A stretch of 64,000 nucleotides of DNA from Nakamurella antarctica (GCF_003860405.1 NZ_CP034170.1:2046001-2110000), one strand, 5' to 3'. Shown: positions 1 through 10,035, numbered from the stretch's first letter. Notes: generated from the letters alone by a model not told the origin. A program made the numbers and translations.

Positions 1-4
1 GCTC

Positions 5-3000
5 CTACATCGCCAGAGTCATTTCTAGCGTGGATCCCGACGGGGTGTTACGGACGTAAAGCCGACTAGGAATCCGTTGCCGGAGTTCTTCGACGTGAGA
101 AATTACCCCCACGATCCGGCCTTCTCCACGGAGGGAGTCCAGGGTCTCCATCACCAAGTCCAGAGCGTCGGCATCGAGAGTGCCGAAACCTTCGTCTATA
201 AACATCGTGCTGAGAAGACCCGACCCGGACCTAGCCGCCACCACGTCGGCAAGACCGAGCGCGAGAGCCAAGGATGCTAAGAAGGACTCGCCGCCCGACA
301 AGGTCTTCGCCGGACGAGACACGCCCGAATACTCGTCAAAGATATCGAGGCCGAGACCCCCACTGCGCCCACGAGATTCCTTCGTTGTGGAGTGCAGGAA
401 CGAATATCGCCCGCTTGTCATGACCTGAAGGCGCGAGTTTGCCGCTACCGCAACCTCTTTCAGCCAGGAGGCGAGAACGTAGGTGCGTAGCGACATGCTG
501 CGCCTGTTGGACCCCTTTCCCAGCACCACATCCGTCATCCCAGCCAGTTCGGCATCGGCAGCAGATGCAGGTTTCAGTTCTTCCCAGTGGACAAACATCA
601 ATCGCGCCAGGCTATTGACCTGATCACACCGGGACTGGGCTGATTGAGCATCCGCATACGCCTCTGTTTCCTGTTGCTCGAGAGCAGCAGCAGTAGCTGC
701 TGCGTGCGAGCTGCGCTCTCGCAGGTCTGCCAAATGGGTGCGCGCGTCGCTATGCCACTGCGCTGAATCAGCTGGCAGCGCCCAATCGATATAGGTCTCG
801 GCGGCGGGAGCGGCACTGTTCCCTCCCGCTGAGCTGGCTGGTTCGGCCGAGCCGTGCGCGCCCGCGGATCGCAGGGTTGAAAGCGCCTCGCAGAAGGGAG
901 TGAGGTCAGGCTGTTGCAATTGAGCGCGCACCGCAGTCTCGTCATCCTCGGCCGCCCGTAGTTGCGTCTGCAACGCCGATTCGTCGGTTCCGCCTGCGGC
1001 ACGGACCTGTTCGATGTCGGTAAAGGCGGCGTTCTCCATTGCAGCGGCTAGTTCGCTTTCTCGCTCGCGAGCCAACCTCGTCGCCTGGGTTACCGCAGTG
1101 GCCGCAGCGCAGAACTGGTCCATAGAGTCCGCCAGGAGCAGAAGGTAGGCCCGGTGACTGGCCACATCGGCGTGCCCAGCCCGCCCGATCTCTAAGCGCT
1201 CCTCGCGGGCAGCCACACTTGCGGCGAGTTGCTCCCCGCGCTGCTGTTCGGAGATGATCCGAACATTCAGCTCCTGCTGCATGTCTGTCAGTTCTGCCCC
1301 GCGGGAGCGGGCGGCTTCCAGCGCCAGAAGTACGTCTGGCAGGGTTCTTCCCGCTGAAGATGCGGCTTCGAAAGCACTCTTGGCTTCATCGCGTTGCTGC
1401 GAGATCTCGTCCTTCGTGCGCTCACCCAGCCGCGCTGTGAGGGCAGCGAGATCTCGCTCGGTAGCCACCCTTACAGCGGTAAGTCGTTTTGCCTCAGCGA
1501 GCGCGCGGTTCTCAGTCTGCTCAGCCAGCTGAACCTGCTCCGCTCCCACCGGACTTTCGTCACCGATCGCCGCATCGGGATGATCCGCCGATCCGCATAC
1601 GGTGCAGGGCTGTCCATCCACCAGATCCGCGGCCAGTTCTGCAGCCATCCCGGCAAACCTGCGCTGTGTGAGTTCGAGCCGCTCATTGGTAGCAATCTGT
1701 GCGACGTCGATTGCCCGTTGCGCCTGGTCAATAGCGATTGTGGCGGTCTTGCTGATCGCGCTGAGGCGTCCGTGATCCACCACCGCTTCCTTTGCAGTGG
1801 CGAACTTCTCGGTACAGAGGGCGAGCGAAGCCGCAGTAACCCGCAGGGAAGTGGCCCGCTCGTCAAGCTCGGCGATGGCGGTAGGGAATTGTGCAATCTC
1901 TTCTTCGAGGCGTGACCGCTCTCGCTCCGCCGCCTCCGCGCGCGCTGTCACACCAGCGAGCGTGGCTCGTTCATCCTTCTGCAGCAAGGCCTGCTGAACA
2001 AGAGCTTGTAGTCCCCCAGCTCGGTCTCGCACATCGCGCCCGCTCGCTGCCAGGTAATTCTCCAGGGCGGGCCCGAATTCCTGACCAAGACCGGAAATGT
2101 CGAGTGCGCCAGAGGTATCGCGTGTGGCCAGGACACGCAACGCAGCACGCCTGCTTTCCGCAAGAGCCCAAGCCTGTTTCTTTGCATCCATGGCAAGCGC
2201 ACATTCCCGGTCTGCGAGCAGGACCGGGACGGCCGCTCGGCGCCGCTCGATTCTGTAGCGCAACCTTTCGCGTTCGGGTTGCTGCTCGGCGAGAACCAGC
2301 AACCGGGACAGCAGCGAGTAAGCCCGTTCAGTTCCCGATGTAGCAAGAATTGCGGCATCTCGCAGACGGCCAGCATCGGCTCGCTTGTCACGTACTGCCC
2401 TGAGCTGCTCATGTCGCAGCGCAGCCTCATCCGAGGCTCGATCTCGGACTGCAGCGAGCCAATCAGAGTTTGGGTGGTCAGGCGGCGACTGTAAGAGGAC
2501 CTGAGCAACACGGGCCGCCATTAAATCCAGCACGGTCTGCCGCTCGCGCAACTGCGCGCCGCTAGCCCGTCGCGCTTCCTGGAACCAGCTCTCGATACTC
2601 GAGAAGCGGCTGGTGTCAAAGAGTTGTTCAAGAAGCTTCTCGCGCTCCTCAGTATCCGCTCGCAAAAATTTTGCGAAGTCTCCCTGCGGCAACAGCACCA
2701 CCTGAAAGAATTGGTTTGCGTTCATCCCCAGCAGCTCACCGACCGCAGCAGTGACTTCGTCGATGCGGTGCAGGCCGCCCGGCACGGTGCCTGCTGGAAC
2801 TTCTCCCAGCCACACCAGGCTGGCTGTTGCTAAAGCAACGGTGGTGCCTATTCCGTTCTTCTTTGCGCGCTCGTATTTAGGGGTGCGGGTAATCCGCATC
2901 CGGTGCCGTCCGACGGTGAGCTCGAGAGTGACCGTGGTCGGCGTCCGTGGATCCGCTCGGTCGCAGCGCAGCCGACCCGCCTCTTGGCGCGCCCCTGGGA

Positions 3001-3166
3001 CAGAACCAAAGAGCGCGAAAGCGACTGCGTCCAGCAGTGTGGTCTTCCCGCTACCCGTGTCTCCGTGCAGGAGAAAGAGCCCGTCCGCGCCGAGGGCGTC
3101 AAAGTCCACAGCTACGTGTTCGGGGTAAGGACCGAAGGCTGTGAGTTCAAGTTGGTGAAGTTTCAC
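5..3166 (-). CDS. sbcC: Exonuclease SbcCD, ATPase subunit SbcC
   Basis: Large SMC-like ATPase that with SbcD (Mre11-like) opens and degrades DNA hairpins and protein-blocked ends; cytoplasmic. The N-terminus carries a Walker A motif (GDTGSGKT, near residue 35), long coiled coils follow, a zinc-hook CTVC lies at C521-C524 in the middle of the 1053-residue chain, and the C-terminus has an ABC signature (LSGGES) and Walker B (FIDEGFGTLD). The frame stays open 60 codons further upstream, but the GTG at 3166 begins the conserved family N-terminus and overlaps the sbcD stop as GTGA, indicating translational coupling, so I chose it. The TAG stop lies 5 bases into the window; the gene is complete. 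Confidence 0.95.
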   Translation of the reverse strand: MKLHQLELTAFGPYPEHVAVDFDALGADGLFLLHGDTGSGKTTLLDAVAFALFGSVPGARQEAGRLRCDRADPRTPTTVTLELTVGRHRMRITRTPKYERAKKNGIGTTVALATASLVWLGEVPAGTVPGGLHRIDEVTAAVGELLGMNANQFFQVVLLPQGDFAKFLRADTEEREKLLEQLFDTSRFSSIESWFQEARRASGAQLRERQTVLDLMAARVAQVLLQSPPDHPNSDWLAAVRDRASDEAALRHEQLRAVRDKRADAGRLRDAAILATSGTERAYSLLSRLLVLAEQQPERERLRYRIERRRAAVPVLLADRECALAMDAKKQAWALAESRRAALRVLATRDTSGALDISGLGQEFGPALENYLAASGRDVRDRAGGLQALVQQALLQKDERATLAGVTARAEAAERERSRLEEEIAQFPTAIAELDERATSLRVTAASLALCTEKFATAKEAVVDHGRLSAISKTATIAIDQAQRAIDVAQIATNERLELTQRRFAGMAAELAADLVDGQPCTVCGSADHPDAAIGDESPVGAEQVQLAEQTENRALAEAKRLTAVRVATERDLAALTARLGERTKDEISQQRDEAKSAFEAASSAGRTLPDVLLALEAARSRGAELTDMQQELNVRIISEQQRGEQLAASVAAREERLEIGRAGHADVASHRAYLLLLADSMDQFCAAATAVTQATRLARERESELAAAMENAAFTDIEQVRAAGGTDESALQTQLRAAEDDETAVRAQLQQPDLTPFCEALSTLRSAGAHGSAEPASSAGGNSAAPAAETYIDWALPADSAQWHSDARTHLADLRERSSHAAATAAALEQQETEAYADAQSAQSRCDQVNSLARLMFVHWEELKPASAADAELAGMTDVVLGKGSNRRSMSLRTYVLASWLKEVAVAANSRLQVMTSGRYSFLHSTTKESRGRSGGLGLDIFDEYSGVSRPAKTLSGGESFLASLALALGLADVVAARSGSGLLSTMFIDEGFGTLDADALDLVMETLDSLRGEGRIVGVISHVEELRQRIPSRLYVRNTPSGSTLEMTLAM

Positions 3167-4455
3167 TGAGATGCCTCGACAATTCGTAGATCCGTCAAAG
3201 CCTGAAGCACTAAATCTTGTTCGCCGCTGCTTGGTGCGCTGCCTCGGCATTCCAGCAGGAAATTCGCAATCAGATCGGAGTCCGGAATCATCCGGCTGGC
3301 CTGGCCGAAATCCAGCTCTGCCACTGCCATCTGTCCCGGCAACCATTCCAAGCGAACCGTGTGGGGAAAGCGCTCACGGAGACGGCGCATGGGGTCCGTC
3401 GGCCGAATCTCGTCAGTTAGTTCCACTGTGAGGTAGTGCTCGATTAAGTCCCCATATCCGGCGATCACGTCGGCCAACGTTCCCCGAACGGTGGCAAGCG
3501 GTCTGACCACAGGAAGTTTGAGGGCACGAACCTGATTCAGTCCAGCGGCGTCGAGATCGACAAGCCAGACACTCTTGGCGTACCCCGCTTCGGAGAACGA
3601 GTACGGGAGAGGAGAGCCCGAATAGCGCTTGTTGTGCGCGATTTCCTGCGGACGATGCAGATGTCCCAGGGCAACGTAGTCAACGCCATCAAAAACACTC
3701 GCTGAGACCGACCCGACGGTGCCCACGTGCATGACGCGCCCGGATTTTTCACCTTCGGTTCGCCCACTGTCTTGCCCCGTGCTAGCCACGTCGCTGCCGT
3801 ACGCCCCGTGACCACTCGGGCCCTCGAGAGCTAAATCACTGCCGATCACCTCTGTGCCGATCACCTCTCGGGCATCGATCGCACGCTCAGAATCGCTGGA
3901 CTTCCCGCCCACGACAAATGCGTGCGCCAGCACCACCGAGCGCATACCACTCGGTTGCTCGCTCAGGTTGAGTCTGATTCGACGCATCGCCTCCGCGAGC
4001 ACCCCGGCGTGGCCCTGGCCCCGGGGCAAACTCATGACGTGGGCCGCAATTTCGGGCTCCAGATACGGAATCGAGTAAAAAGCGACCGGCCCGTGATCAT
4101 CATTCAGGACCACCGGCCTATCCAGTGCGTCGATGGTGGCTCCGATATGCAAACCGCCCGCCGACAGGAACTCCGCAAAGGCCCCTAACCGAGGTGCCGA
4201 GTCGTGGTTGCCCGAAGAGACAACGATGTGCGCACCAGCGTCCCGAATGCGCCCAAGCGCTGTGGTCGCAACTTGGACCGCATCAGCAGACGGCACGGCT
4301 CTGTCGTATAAGTCGCCTGCCACCACGACCACATCTACGCGATGTTCGGTCACTAAATCCGCGATGTCGCCGAGGATTTGCTGTTGATCGGCCAGCAGAC
4401 GATGGCCGTGAAACGTCCGGCCAATATGCCAGTCGGAGGTGTGCAGGATTCTCAT
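3163..4455 (-). CDS. sbcD: Exonuclease SbcCD, nuclease subunit SbcD
   Basis: Mn-dependent nuclease subunit of SbcCD. The calcineurin-type metallophosphoesterase motifs are all present near the N-terminus: DWH (D8, H10), GDLYD and GNHD. At 430 residues it is slightly longer than usual, owing to a low-complexity Ser/Gly-rich insert around residues 205-235. It starts with ATG directly at the conserved MRILHTSDWH sequence. It is the first gene of a two-gene operon with sbcC, which begins inside its stop codon. DNA repair and replication-fork hairpin processing is the expected role. Confidence 0.95.
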   Translation of the reverse strand: MRILHTSDWHIGRTFHGHRLLADQQQILGDIADLVTEHRVDVVVVAGDLYDRAVPSADAVQVATTALGRIRDAGAHIVVSSGNHDSAPRLGAFAEFLSAGGLHIGATIDALDRPVVLNDDHGPVAFYSIPYLEPEIAAHVMSLPRGQGHAGVLAEAMRRIRLNLSEQPSGMRSVVLAHAFVVGGKSSDSERAIDAREVIGTEVIGSDLALEGPSGHGAYGSDVASTGQDSGRTEGEKSGRVMHVGTVGSVSASVFDGVDYVALGHLHRPQEIAHNKRYSGSPLPYSFSEAGYAKSVWLVDLDAAGLNQVRALKLPVVRPLATVRGTLADVIAGYGDLIEHYLTVELTDEIRPTDPMRRLRERFPHTVRLEWLPGQMAVAELDFGQASRMIPDSDLIANFLLECRGSAPSSGEQDLVLQALTDLRIVEASQ

Positions 4456-4554
4456 AGCTAAACCGTAGAGGCAGGCACCGACACTGATTGCCGACCCTGC
4501 CGGAGCATTCCGTTGCGGCTCACGAACTCTGGCCGTCGGCTTCTCGTTCGGTTA

Positions 4555-6393
4555 TCACTGCGTCGACACCGAGACGATCCGGTAGCCGTCAGGAACTTCG
4601 ATCAATTCCATAGTTCGAGTAGTGGCGGAACTGGCAGTCGTAGCTCCGACGACTGTCCCGGTCTCGTCCCGGATCGGATAGGCCGGCAGCTGATCGGTAA
4701 CCAGCACATGAAGGCCGGCCTGCCCCAAGAGCTCGACGCTGAGTATGCGATGTTCCGCGCCGTCGACGCGGTAACCGCCAGCACTGAGCTCCGCGATTTT
4801 TGCAGCGTCCTGCGCCAGCGCAGGAACTCCTTTTTGGTACACGTTTTGCAACGCATCGATATCTCTGGTGGCAAATGCCATGGAGCGTGCTTGGTCAAGT
4901 TGAGCGATGACGGACATCCACACCGGCTCGGTGGCAGGCCGCCCCTTTTCATTAATGGGAGCGATATCAACGCCCTCACTGGCTTCAATCACTGGCCGAC
5001 AGTTCGCCGTAGATGACTCGATCACTCCCGGCGCAGCGGGTAGCGCCGCGGGCGCGGGGGCTCCCGTTGTCGCCCACCACAAGCCAGCCCCCACGGCGGC
5101 TGTCGCCAGTACTCCGACTACAGACACCACGGTCACGACAGACACCACTGAAGCGCCCTTTCTCCCGGCTGGAGACGGCGCCACATTACGCTTTTTCACT
5201 CGAATGCCCCGTAGTCGCGGGGCGCGCATCGGCGGGGTTGCGTCGACGCCAACGCGGCCACTGCGAACTTGAGTCAGCACCCTGCCCGGACCGTCGTTCG
5301 GGTGTGGGATTGTGTCCGAAAGCCACTCATCAGATGGCGTCATGCCTGGCGGAATGGGGTGTCGCCCTCGGGGTGTGCGCTCCTGGCTCACTGCGTCATC
5401 AGGAATACCCTCTTCGGAGCCAGCGTGTCTGCCTCGATCTAAAACGTGGGCTCGGAACAATGGCTCGGCGATGCCCGCGAGTTCAATCCTGGAGCGAGGG
5501 CGGTCTGCCCCATTTGTTCCAGTCGAAATCGAGGTATCAACGTCGTCTTCCTGTGTGGGAGTGCTGCCGAGATCAAGTGATAGAGCACCCTCCGACAGCG
5601 GATGGCCGAAACCAATTGCTTGGGGCACGTCGGCACTGCGCAGATCCATCACCACCTCCGCAGCCTTTGGACGCAGATGCGGATCCTCGCTCAGCAGAGC
5701 GCGGACCAAGGTGAGAAGTGTTTGACTCGCACCGGCGCCGGCGCCCGGGTCGGGCCACAGTCCCGCCGTTGCTTGGATCGCCACCACCCGGAGATCCTCA
5801 GCGGGCCAGGCGGGTCGACCACACAGACAATGCAGCGCAATGGCGCCGAGGGAAAACATATCGGCGGCCGGTGTCGGGGTTGCGCCGCGAGCCACTTCTG
5901 GCGCCACATAACCCGGGGTCACACACACGGGCAGGCTCAGATCCGCCGCGGCGCGCGCCGCACCGAGATCAGCCAACAGCGGCCTTCCTGATTGATCGAA
6001 CAGTATGTTGCTGACCGAAATATCGCCGTGCGTCAGCCCACGCTCATGCGCGAGAGCTAGCGCCGCAGCAATGGGGGCTAGGACCGTCACCGTCTCCCCG
6101 GGTGAGAGTGTCCGCGAGTCCAACAGTTGCTGCAGACTCCCTCGGTCGGCAGATTCCATCACGAGAGCAGCCCGTTCATCGTCTGCCACAACATCCAGCA
6201 CAGGGAGAAGATGCGGATGATCTATGTATCCAGCCAGCGCTGCCTCCCGGGTGATTTGGGCAAGCTTGGCGCGGGACATCACTTTCAACACCACACGGCG
6301 CTGGGAGTCTGTTTGCCTCCCTGACCACACCGTCGCCGTTGATCCGGTCGCCACTAGCGTGTGGGCCGTGTAGTCACCGATACAAAATGTCAT
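4555..6393 (-). CDS. Membrane serine/threonine protein kinase with divergent catalytic motifs
   Basis: Eukaryotic-like kinase domain (about residues 5-265), a Pro/Arg-rich cytoplasmic linker, one transmembrane helix (about 414-442) and an extracytoplasmic domain of about 170 residues that I do not recognise (no PASTA repeats). Seen directly: a catalytic Lys at K37, a candidate Glu at E50, HGD instead of HRD at 122-124 with N129, and DLG instead of DFG at 142-144. The glycine loop is also loose (GSTATV). All phosphotransfer residues remain, so it is probably active but is a non-RD kinase. It stands alone, divergent from lipB. Substrate unknown; the outer domain may be a sensor. Confidence 0.88.
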   Translation of the reverse strand: MTFCIGDYTAHTLVATGSTATVWSGRQTDSQRRVVLKVMSRAKLAQITREAALAGYIDHPHLLPVLDVVADDERAALVMESADRGSLQQLLDSRTLSPGETVTVLAPIAAALALAHERGLTHGDISVSNILFDQSGRPLLADLGAARAAADLSLPVCVTPGYVAPEVARGATPTPAADMFSLGAIALHCLCGRPAWPAEDLRVVAIQATAGLWPDPGAGAGASQTLLTLVRALLSEDPHLRPKAAEVVMDLRSADVPQAIGFGHPLSEGALSLDLGSTPTQEDDVDTSISTGTNGADRPRSRIELAGIAEPLFRAHVLDRGRHAGSEEGIPDDAVSQERTPRGRHPIPPGMTPSDEWLSDTIPHPNDGPGRVLTQVRSGRVGVDATPPMRAPRLRGIRVKKRNVAPSPAGRKGASVVSVVTVVSVVGVLATAAVGAGLWWATTGAPAPAALPAAPGVIESSTANCRPVIEASEGVDIAPINEKGRPATEPVWMSVIAQLDQARSMAFATRDIDALQNVYQKGVPALAQDAAKIAELSAGGYRVDGAEHRILSVELLGQAGLHVLVTDQLPAYPIRDETGTVVGATTASSATTRTMELIEVPDGYRIVSVSTQ

Positions 6394-6528
6394 GTTCGCA
6401 AACTAAGGGGTTCGCGAAATCTCACTACCGGGTTATCCACATTCTGCTGTTCCGTGTAGCCACAGGTCACCGGAGAGATCCCCGCGCTCGGCAAGGGCGC
6501 TGTCGGGGGTCACGGGTACCGTGGCATC

Positions 6529-7224
6529 ATGCGGGAAAGTGCGGCGCCCATCACCTATCTGATGCCTGGATTGGTGGATTACCAAGTGGCCTGGGACCAG
6601 CAGCGCCAGATCTCCGAGGCTCGGCTTCGCGAGGAGGTGGGGGACACGATTCTGTTGCTGGAGCACCCGCCGGTCTACACCGCTGGCCGCCGCACGGAGA
6701 AAAGCGATCTCCCCGTGGGGGGAACCCCTGTGGTGGAGGTTGACCGCGGCGGGCGCATTACGTGGCATGGACCGGGCCAGCTCGTGGCATATCCCATCAT
6801 CAAACTCGCGCAGAAAATGTTTGTCGTCAACTATGTGCGCATGCTTGAGCGCGCATTGATTGCCGCGTGCCGAGACCTCAATCTTGAGCCGATAACAGTC
6901 GCTGGCCGGACAGGGGTGTGGTTTGCAGCTGCCGACGACAGGCCAGAACGTAAGGTCGCTGCCATCGGCGTGCGTGTTGCCAAAGGGGTCACCTCACACG
7001 GCATTGCAATCAACTGCAATGCGGACCTCGCAGCGTTTGACCGCATAGTCCCCTGCGGTATCGCAGATGCGGCTGTAACCTCCTTGTCGTCCGAATTAGG
7101 ACGTGACGTTTGCGTGGCGGAGGTGCAGCCGATCTTGGCACTGCGCCTTGACGAGGCCCTGAATGGGAAGCTTCCTGCACCATCCCCACAACTGCAGCAT
7201 GAGGAAGGCAACGAAACATCGTGA
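6529..7224 (+). CDS. lipB: Octanoyl-[acyl-carrier-protein]:protein N-octanoyltransferase LipB
   Basis: Transfers octanoate from acyl-ACP to lipoyl domains, the first step of de novo lipoate synthesis; cytoplasmic. The protein has 231 residues. The family signature with GRR, the RGG-ITWHGPGQ block, the catalytic K142 (KVAAIG) and the catalytic C176 (VPCGI) are all present, with K142 and C176 at the positions I recall for the mycobacterial enzyme. ATG start at the conserved N-terminal region. lipA follows, but one gene is inserted between them. Substrate proteins encoded in this window are SucB and, functionally linked, the glycine cleavage H protein (not seen here). Confidence 0.95.
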   Translation: MRESAAPITYLMPGLVDYQVAWDQQRQISEARLREEVGDTILLLEHPPVYTAGRRTEKSDLPVGGTPVVEVDRGGRITWHGPGQLVAYPIIKLAQKMFVVNYVRMLERALIAACRDLNLEPITVAGRTGVWFAAADDRPERKVAAIGVRVAKGVTSHGIAINCNADLAAFDRIVPCGIADAAVTSLSSELGRDVCVAEVQPILALRLDEALNGKLPAPSPQLQHEEGNETS

Positions 7225-7294
7225 GGGGACAAAGTTGGACCCCCGGTGCAGTGCCAGACATGCGTTCGCTGTAATCCGGGTACAAAACGGGGCA

Positions 7295-7324
7295 AGATGG
7301 TCTGCGACGCAGATACTGCCATCT
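7295..7324 (+). other. Nested hairpin in the leader of the LEA-like gene
   Basis: AGATGG (7295-7300) pairs with CCATCT (7319-7324), and TCTGCG pairs with CGCAGA inside it across a single base. It lies 36 bases before the ATG at 7360. Function unknown; it could stabilise the mRNA or mark a promoter region. A GGGTAC at 7278-7283 resembles the -10 of stress sigma factors (SigB/SigF type), but no well-spaced -35 was found. Confidence 0.3.
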
Positions 7325-7359
7325 AAAGAAAACACCAAGCTTCAACTAAGGAGAATGCC

Positions 7360-8259
7360 ATGAGTAATTCAGTAACTTCCGATTTCGCGGCTAAGGCATC
7401 TGATGTGGCAGACAAGGTCACCGAGGTGGGTCACGAAGTAGCCGACCGAGCCCTCGAGTTAGGACACGACGCTGCGACCAAGGCCACAGCGCTAGCAACT
7501 TCCGCGTCTCAGATGGTCGCCCCACTGGTGGGGAAGGTGTCCGAATCCATCAGCGAGAGCGCCGCGAACGTCGGTCGACGCGCGCGCAAGAGCGCGGCCA
7601 AAGCAGCCCGCCACGGCGCCAGCGCTGCTCGGAGCGCTGAAGCAACCGCAGCAAAAGCTGCCGCACTCGCGGTGCGTGCGGAAAAATCTGCTGGCCACAA
7701 ATCCACGTCATTGAAATCGTTAGCCAATGAGGTGGAACCGAAGAAGTCCCACAAGATGCGATCGCTGCTTATCCTCACCCTCATCGCTGGAGCTGTTGCT
7801 GCCGCAATGAAGGCGCTCCGTAGCGAGCCACTGCCCGCCCCTGTCACAAAACCAGCACCCACGGCAAAGCCCGCCGCTCATGGCACTGCAGCACACGATG
7901 GCGCGGCCGCAGTGGGTGCGGTGGCAGAGGCCGCGAAGGATAAGTCCGCCGAAACAGCCGAGAAGAGTGTGCACAACGCTGATGCAGTGGGCAACAAGAT
8001 CGCCGACAAAGCAGCTGAAGCCAAAGACAAGACCGAAGCCGCTGCTGACAAGGCTGCCGATGTGGCCACCGCGGTAGGGGAAAAAATCTCGGATAAAGCT
8101 CAGGAGGTTGGCCACAAGGCGGACAAGGCCGCTGAAAAAGCCGCGGACGTCGTAAAAGATGCCACCTCCGATGTCTCCCAAGCCGCGGACCACGCGGGCC
8201 ACGCTGCCTCGAAGGCGGCAGAAGCTGCAAAGACGAAAGTTGACGGACAGAACAAATGA
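7360..8259 (+). CDS. Ala/Lys-rich LEA-like or YtxH-like stress protein, unassigned
   Basis: 299 residues, very rich in Ala, Lys, Asp and Glu, without recognisable catalytic motifs. Imperfect 11-residue-like amphipathic repeats ([24 protein letters not shown]) run through the N-terminal 100 and C-terminal 100 residues, as in LEA group 3 and apolipoprotein-like proteins. One hydrophobic segment (about 130-147, [15 protein letters not shown]) may anchor it in the membrane, followed by a Pro/Ala linker. RBS AAGGAG at about 7349 decides the ATG at 7360. Its TGA overlaps the lipA ATG (ATGA), so lipA translation is probably coupled to it. It interrupts the usual lipB-lipA pair. Role inferred only: desiccation or envelope stress, or a scaffold. 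Confidence 0.7.
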   Translation: MSNSVTSDFAAKASDVADKVTEVGHEVADRALELGHDAATKATALATSASQMVAPLVGKVSESISESAANVGRRARKSAAKAARHGASAARSAEATAAKAAALAVRAEKSAGHKSTSLKSLANEVEPKKSHKMRSLLILTLIAGAVAAAMKALRSEPLPAPVTKPAPTAKPAAHGTAAHDGAAAVGAVAEAAKDKSAETAEKSVHNADAVGNKIADKAAEAKDKTEAAADKAADVATAVGEKISDKAQEVGHKADKAAEKAADVVKDATSDVSQAADHAGHAASKAAEAAKTKVDGQNK

Positions 8260-9203
8260 CTCTTATTCCCGAGGGCCGCAAACTTCTTCGGCTAGAGGTG
8301 CGCAATGCACAAACGCCGATCGAGAAAAAGCCCGAGTGGATCAAGACCCGGATGCGTACGGGCCCGGAGTTCACCAAGATGCAGTCCCTCGTTAAAGGCG
8401 AGGGGCTGCACACGGTGTGCCAAGAAGCGGGTTGTCCCAACATCTTTGAATGCTGGGAGGATCGGGAGGCCACATTCCTCATCGGCGGCGATCAGTGCAC
8501 GCGACGGTGCGATTTCTGCCTCATCGACACGGGTAAGCCAACCGAACTCGATCGCGACGAGCCGCGTCGCGTCGCGGAGTCGATCGCGAAGATGGATTTG
8601 AACTACGCGACGATCACGAGTGTCGCCCGCGACGATCTTGAGGACCAAGGCGCATGGTTGTGGACAGAAACTGTCAGGCTCGTTCGCGAATCCGCACCTA
8701 AAACCGGGATTGAAATCCTGGCTCAGGACTTCAATGGAGATCCGGATCTGTTGAAGCAAGTCTTCGAATCAAAACCAGAAGTATTCGCCCACAATCTGGA
8801 AACCGTCCCTCGTCTGTTCAAGCGCATCAGACCCGCGTTTCGCTACGAACGATCGCTCGACGTGATCACCCAAGCGAGAACCGCACGGATGATCACCAAA
8901 TCGAACCTCATCCTGGGCATGGGTGAAACGCGCGCGGAAATTTCAGAGGCGCTCGTTGACCTGCATGCTGCCGGCTGCGATCTGCTGACAATCACGCAAT
9001 ACCTTCGCCCCAGTCCACGCCATCACCCGATCGACCGCTGGGTCAAACCTCAGGAATTCGTTGAATTACGTGAAGAGGCATTGCACATGGGCTTCTCTGG
9101 AGTGATGTCGGGTCCGCTGGTGCGATCTTCCTACAAAGCCGGGACGCTGTATCGCCAAGCCCTCGAACGCCGCGAGCAGCTGCAGTCCGATCGGCGTTTT
9201 TGA
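8256..9203 (+). CDS. lipA: Lipoyl synthase LipA
   Basis: Radical-SAM enzyme that inserts two sulfurs into octanoyl groups on lipoyl domains. The auxiliary [4Fe-4S] cluster ligands C55, C60 and C66 are present, as are the radical-SAM CxxxCxxC at C81, C85 and C88 and the C-terminal RSSY motif whose Ser ligates the auxiliary cluster. The length of 315 residues is normal. The ATG overlaps the stop of the preceding LEA-like gene by four bases; no independent RBS is obvious. It acts with LipB on SucB and other lipoyl enzymes. Confidence 0.96.
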   Translation: MTLIPEGRKLLRLEVRNAQTPIEKKPEWIKTRMRTGPEFTKMQSLVKGEGLHTVCQEAGCPNIFECWEDREATFLIGGDQCTRRCDFCLIDTGKPTELDRDEPRRVAESIAKMDLNYATITSVARDDLEDQGAWLWTETVRLVRESAPKTGIEILAQDFNGDPDLLKQVFESKPEVFAHNLETVPRLFKRIRPAFRYERSLDVITQARTARMITKSNLILGMGETRAEISEALVDLHAAGCDLLTITQYLRPSPRHHPIDRWVKPQEFVELREEALHMGFSGVMSGPLVRSSYKAGTLYRQALERREQLQSDRRF

Positions 9204-9261
9204 TCCGAAACCGGATCCCTTGAGGTTCTCAGCAACGACCACAGGGCCGTATCCTAAAGGC

Positions 9262-10035
9262 ATGGCCAAGGCAGCAGTCAGTTCGGCGAACGTGAAGCCG
9301 ACCAAGGTAGAGAAGAAGGCCATCAAGGCCGCCAAGAAGGCAGCGGCGAAGGAACGTCGCGGCCAACTGTGGCAGGCCTTCCAGATGCAGCGTAAGCAGG
9401 ATAAGAACCTGCTGCCAATAATGGTCGGCATCCTGGTCGCGACGACCGGTGTCGGTGTTGGCCTAGGTTTCCTCTTCGGTGGCGGCTTGTTCTTGGTCAC
9501 GATGACGATCTTCGGCGTGTTTCTGGGGATCCTGGTCGCCCTGTTTATCTTCTCTCGCAGAGTCCAGAACTCGGTGTACAAGCAGGCTGACGGCACCCCT
9601 GGCGCGGCGGCGTGGTCGTTGCAGAACAACTTGCGCGGAAAGTGGCGGATTACTCCGGCGGTTGCCGGAACAACGCACCTTGACGCGGTTCACCGGGTGA
9701 TCGGACGGCCGGGGATTGTGCTGATTGCCGAGGGATCACCAGCACGGATTATCCCGCTGTTGGCTCAAGAAAAGCGGCGCGTTGCTCGTATTGTGGGGGA
9801 CGCCGTCCCGATTTACGACATCGTCGTTGGTAACGAGGACAAGCAAACTCCGCTGCGCAAGTTGAATACATCATTGATGAAATTGCCCCGAAATATTAGC
9901 GCTGCCCAGGTGGAAGCCCTCGACACCCGCCTTAAGGCCCTCGCCGGGAGATCCGCTCAGGCGGGCATACCTAAGGGTCCGATGCCCGCGGGCGCGAAGC
10001 CACGTAGCGTCCAACGCAGCGCCCGGCGGCGCTAG
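9262..10035 (+). CDS. DUF4191 family membrane protein
   Basis: Actinobacterial DUF4191 protein (257 residues), conserved next to lipA; molecular function unknown. A Lys/Ala-rich basic N-terminus precedes two adjacent transmembrane segments (about residues 50-95), then a conserved cytoplasmic region with HRVIGRPGIVLI and PLRKL blocks. An in-frame TTG at 9220 exists, but the ATG at 9262 starts at the usual family N-terminus; the RBS is poor for either. The last three codons and the stop lie in the first unit of a 16-bp tandem repeat. Probably co-transcribed with lipA. Confidence 0.85.
   Translation: MAKAAVSSANVKPTKVEKKAIKAAKKAAAKERRGQLWQAFQMQRKQDKNLLPIMVGILVATTGVGVGLGFLFGGGLFLVTMTIFGVFLGILVALFIFSRRVQNSVYKQADGTPGAAAWSLQNNLRGKWRITPAVAGTTHLDAVHRVIGRPGIVLIAEGSPARIIPLLAQEKRRVARIVGDAVPIYDIVVGNEDKQTPLRKLNTSLMKLPRNISAAQVEALDTRLKALAGRSAQAGIPKGPMPAGAKPRSVQRSARRR

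Noticed and set aside
3167-3346. 60-codon N-terminal extension of sbcC
   Set aside because: The stretch overlaps sbcD and is not family-like; the GTG at 3166 starts the conserved N-terminus and couples to the sbcD stop.
7264-7283. Stress-sigma promoter before the LEA-like gene
   Set aside because: GGGTAC fits a -10, but the only GTT-containing -35 candidate is far too close.
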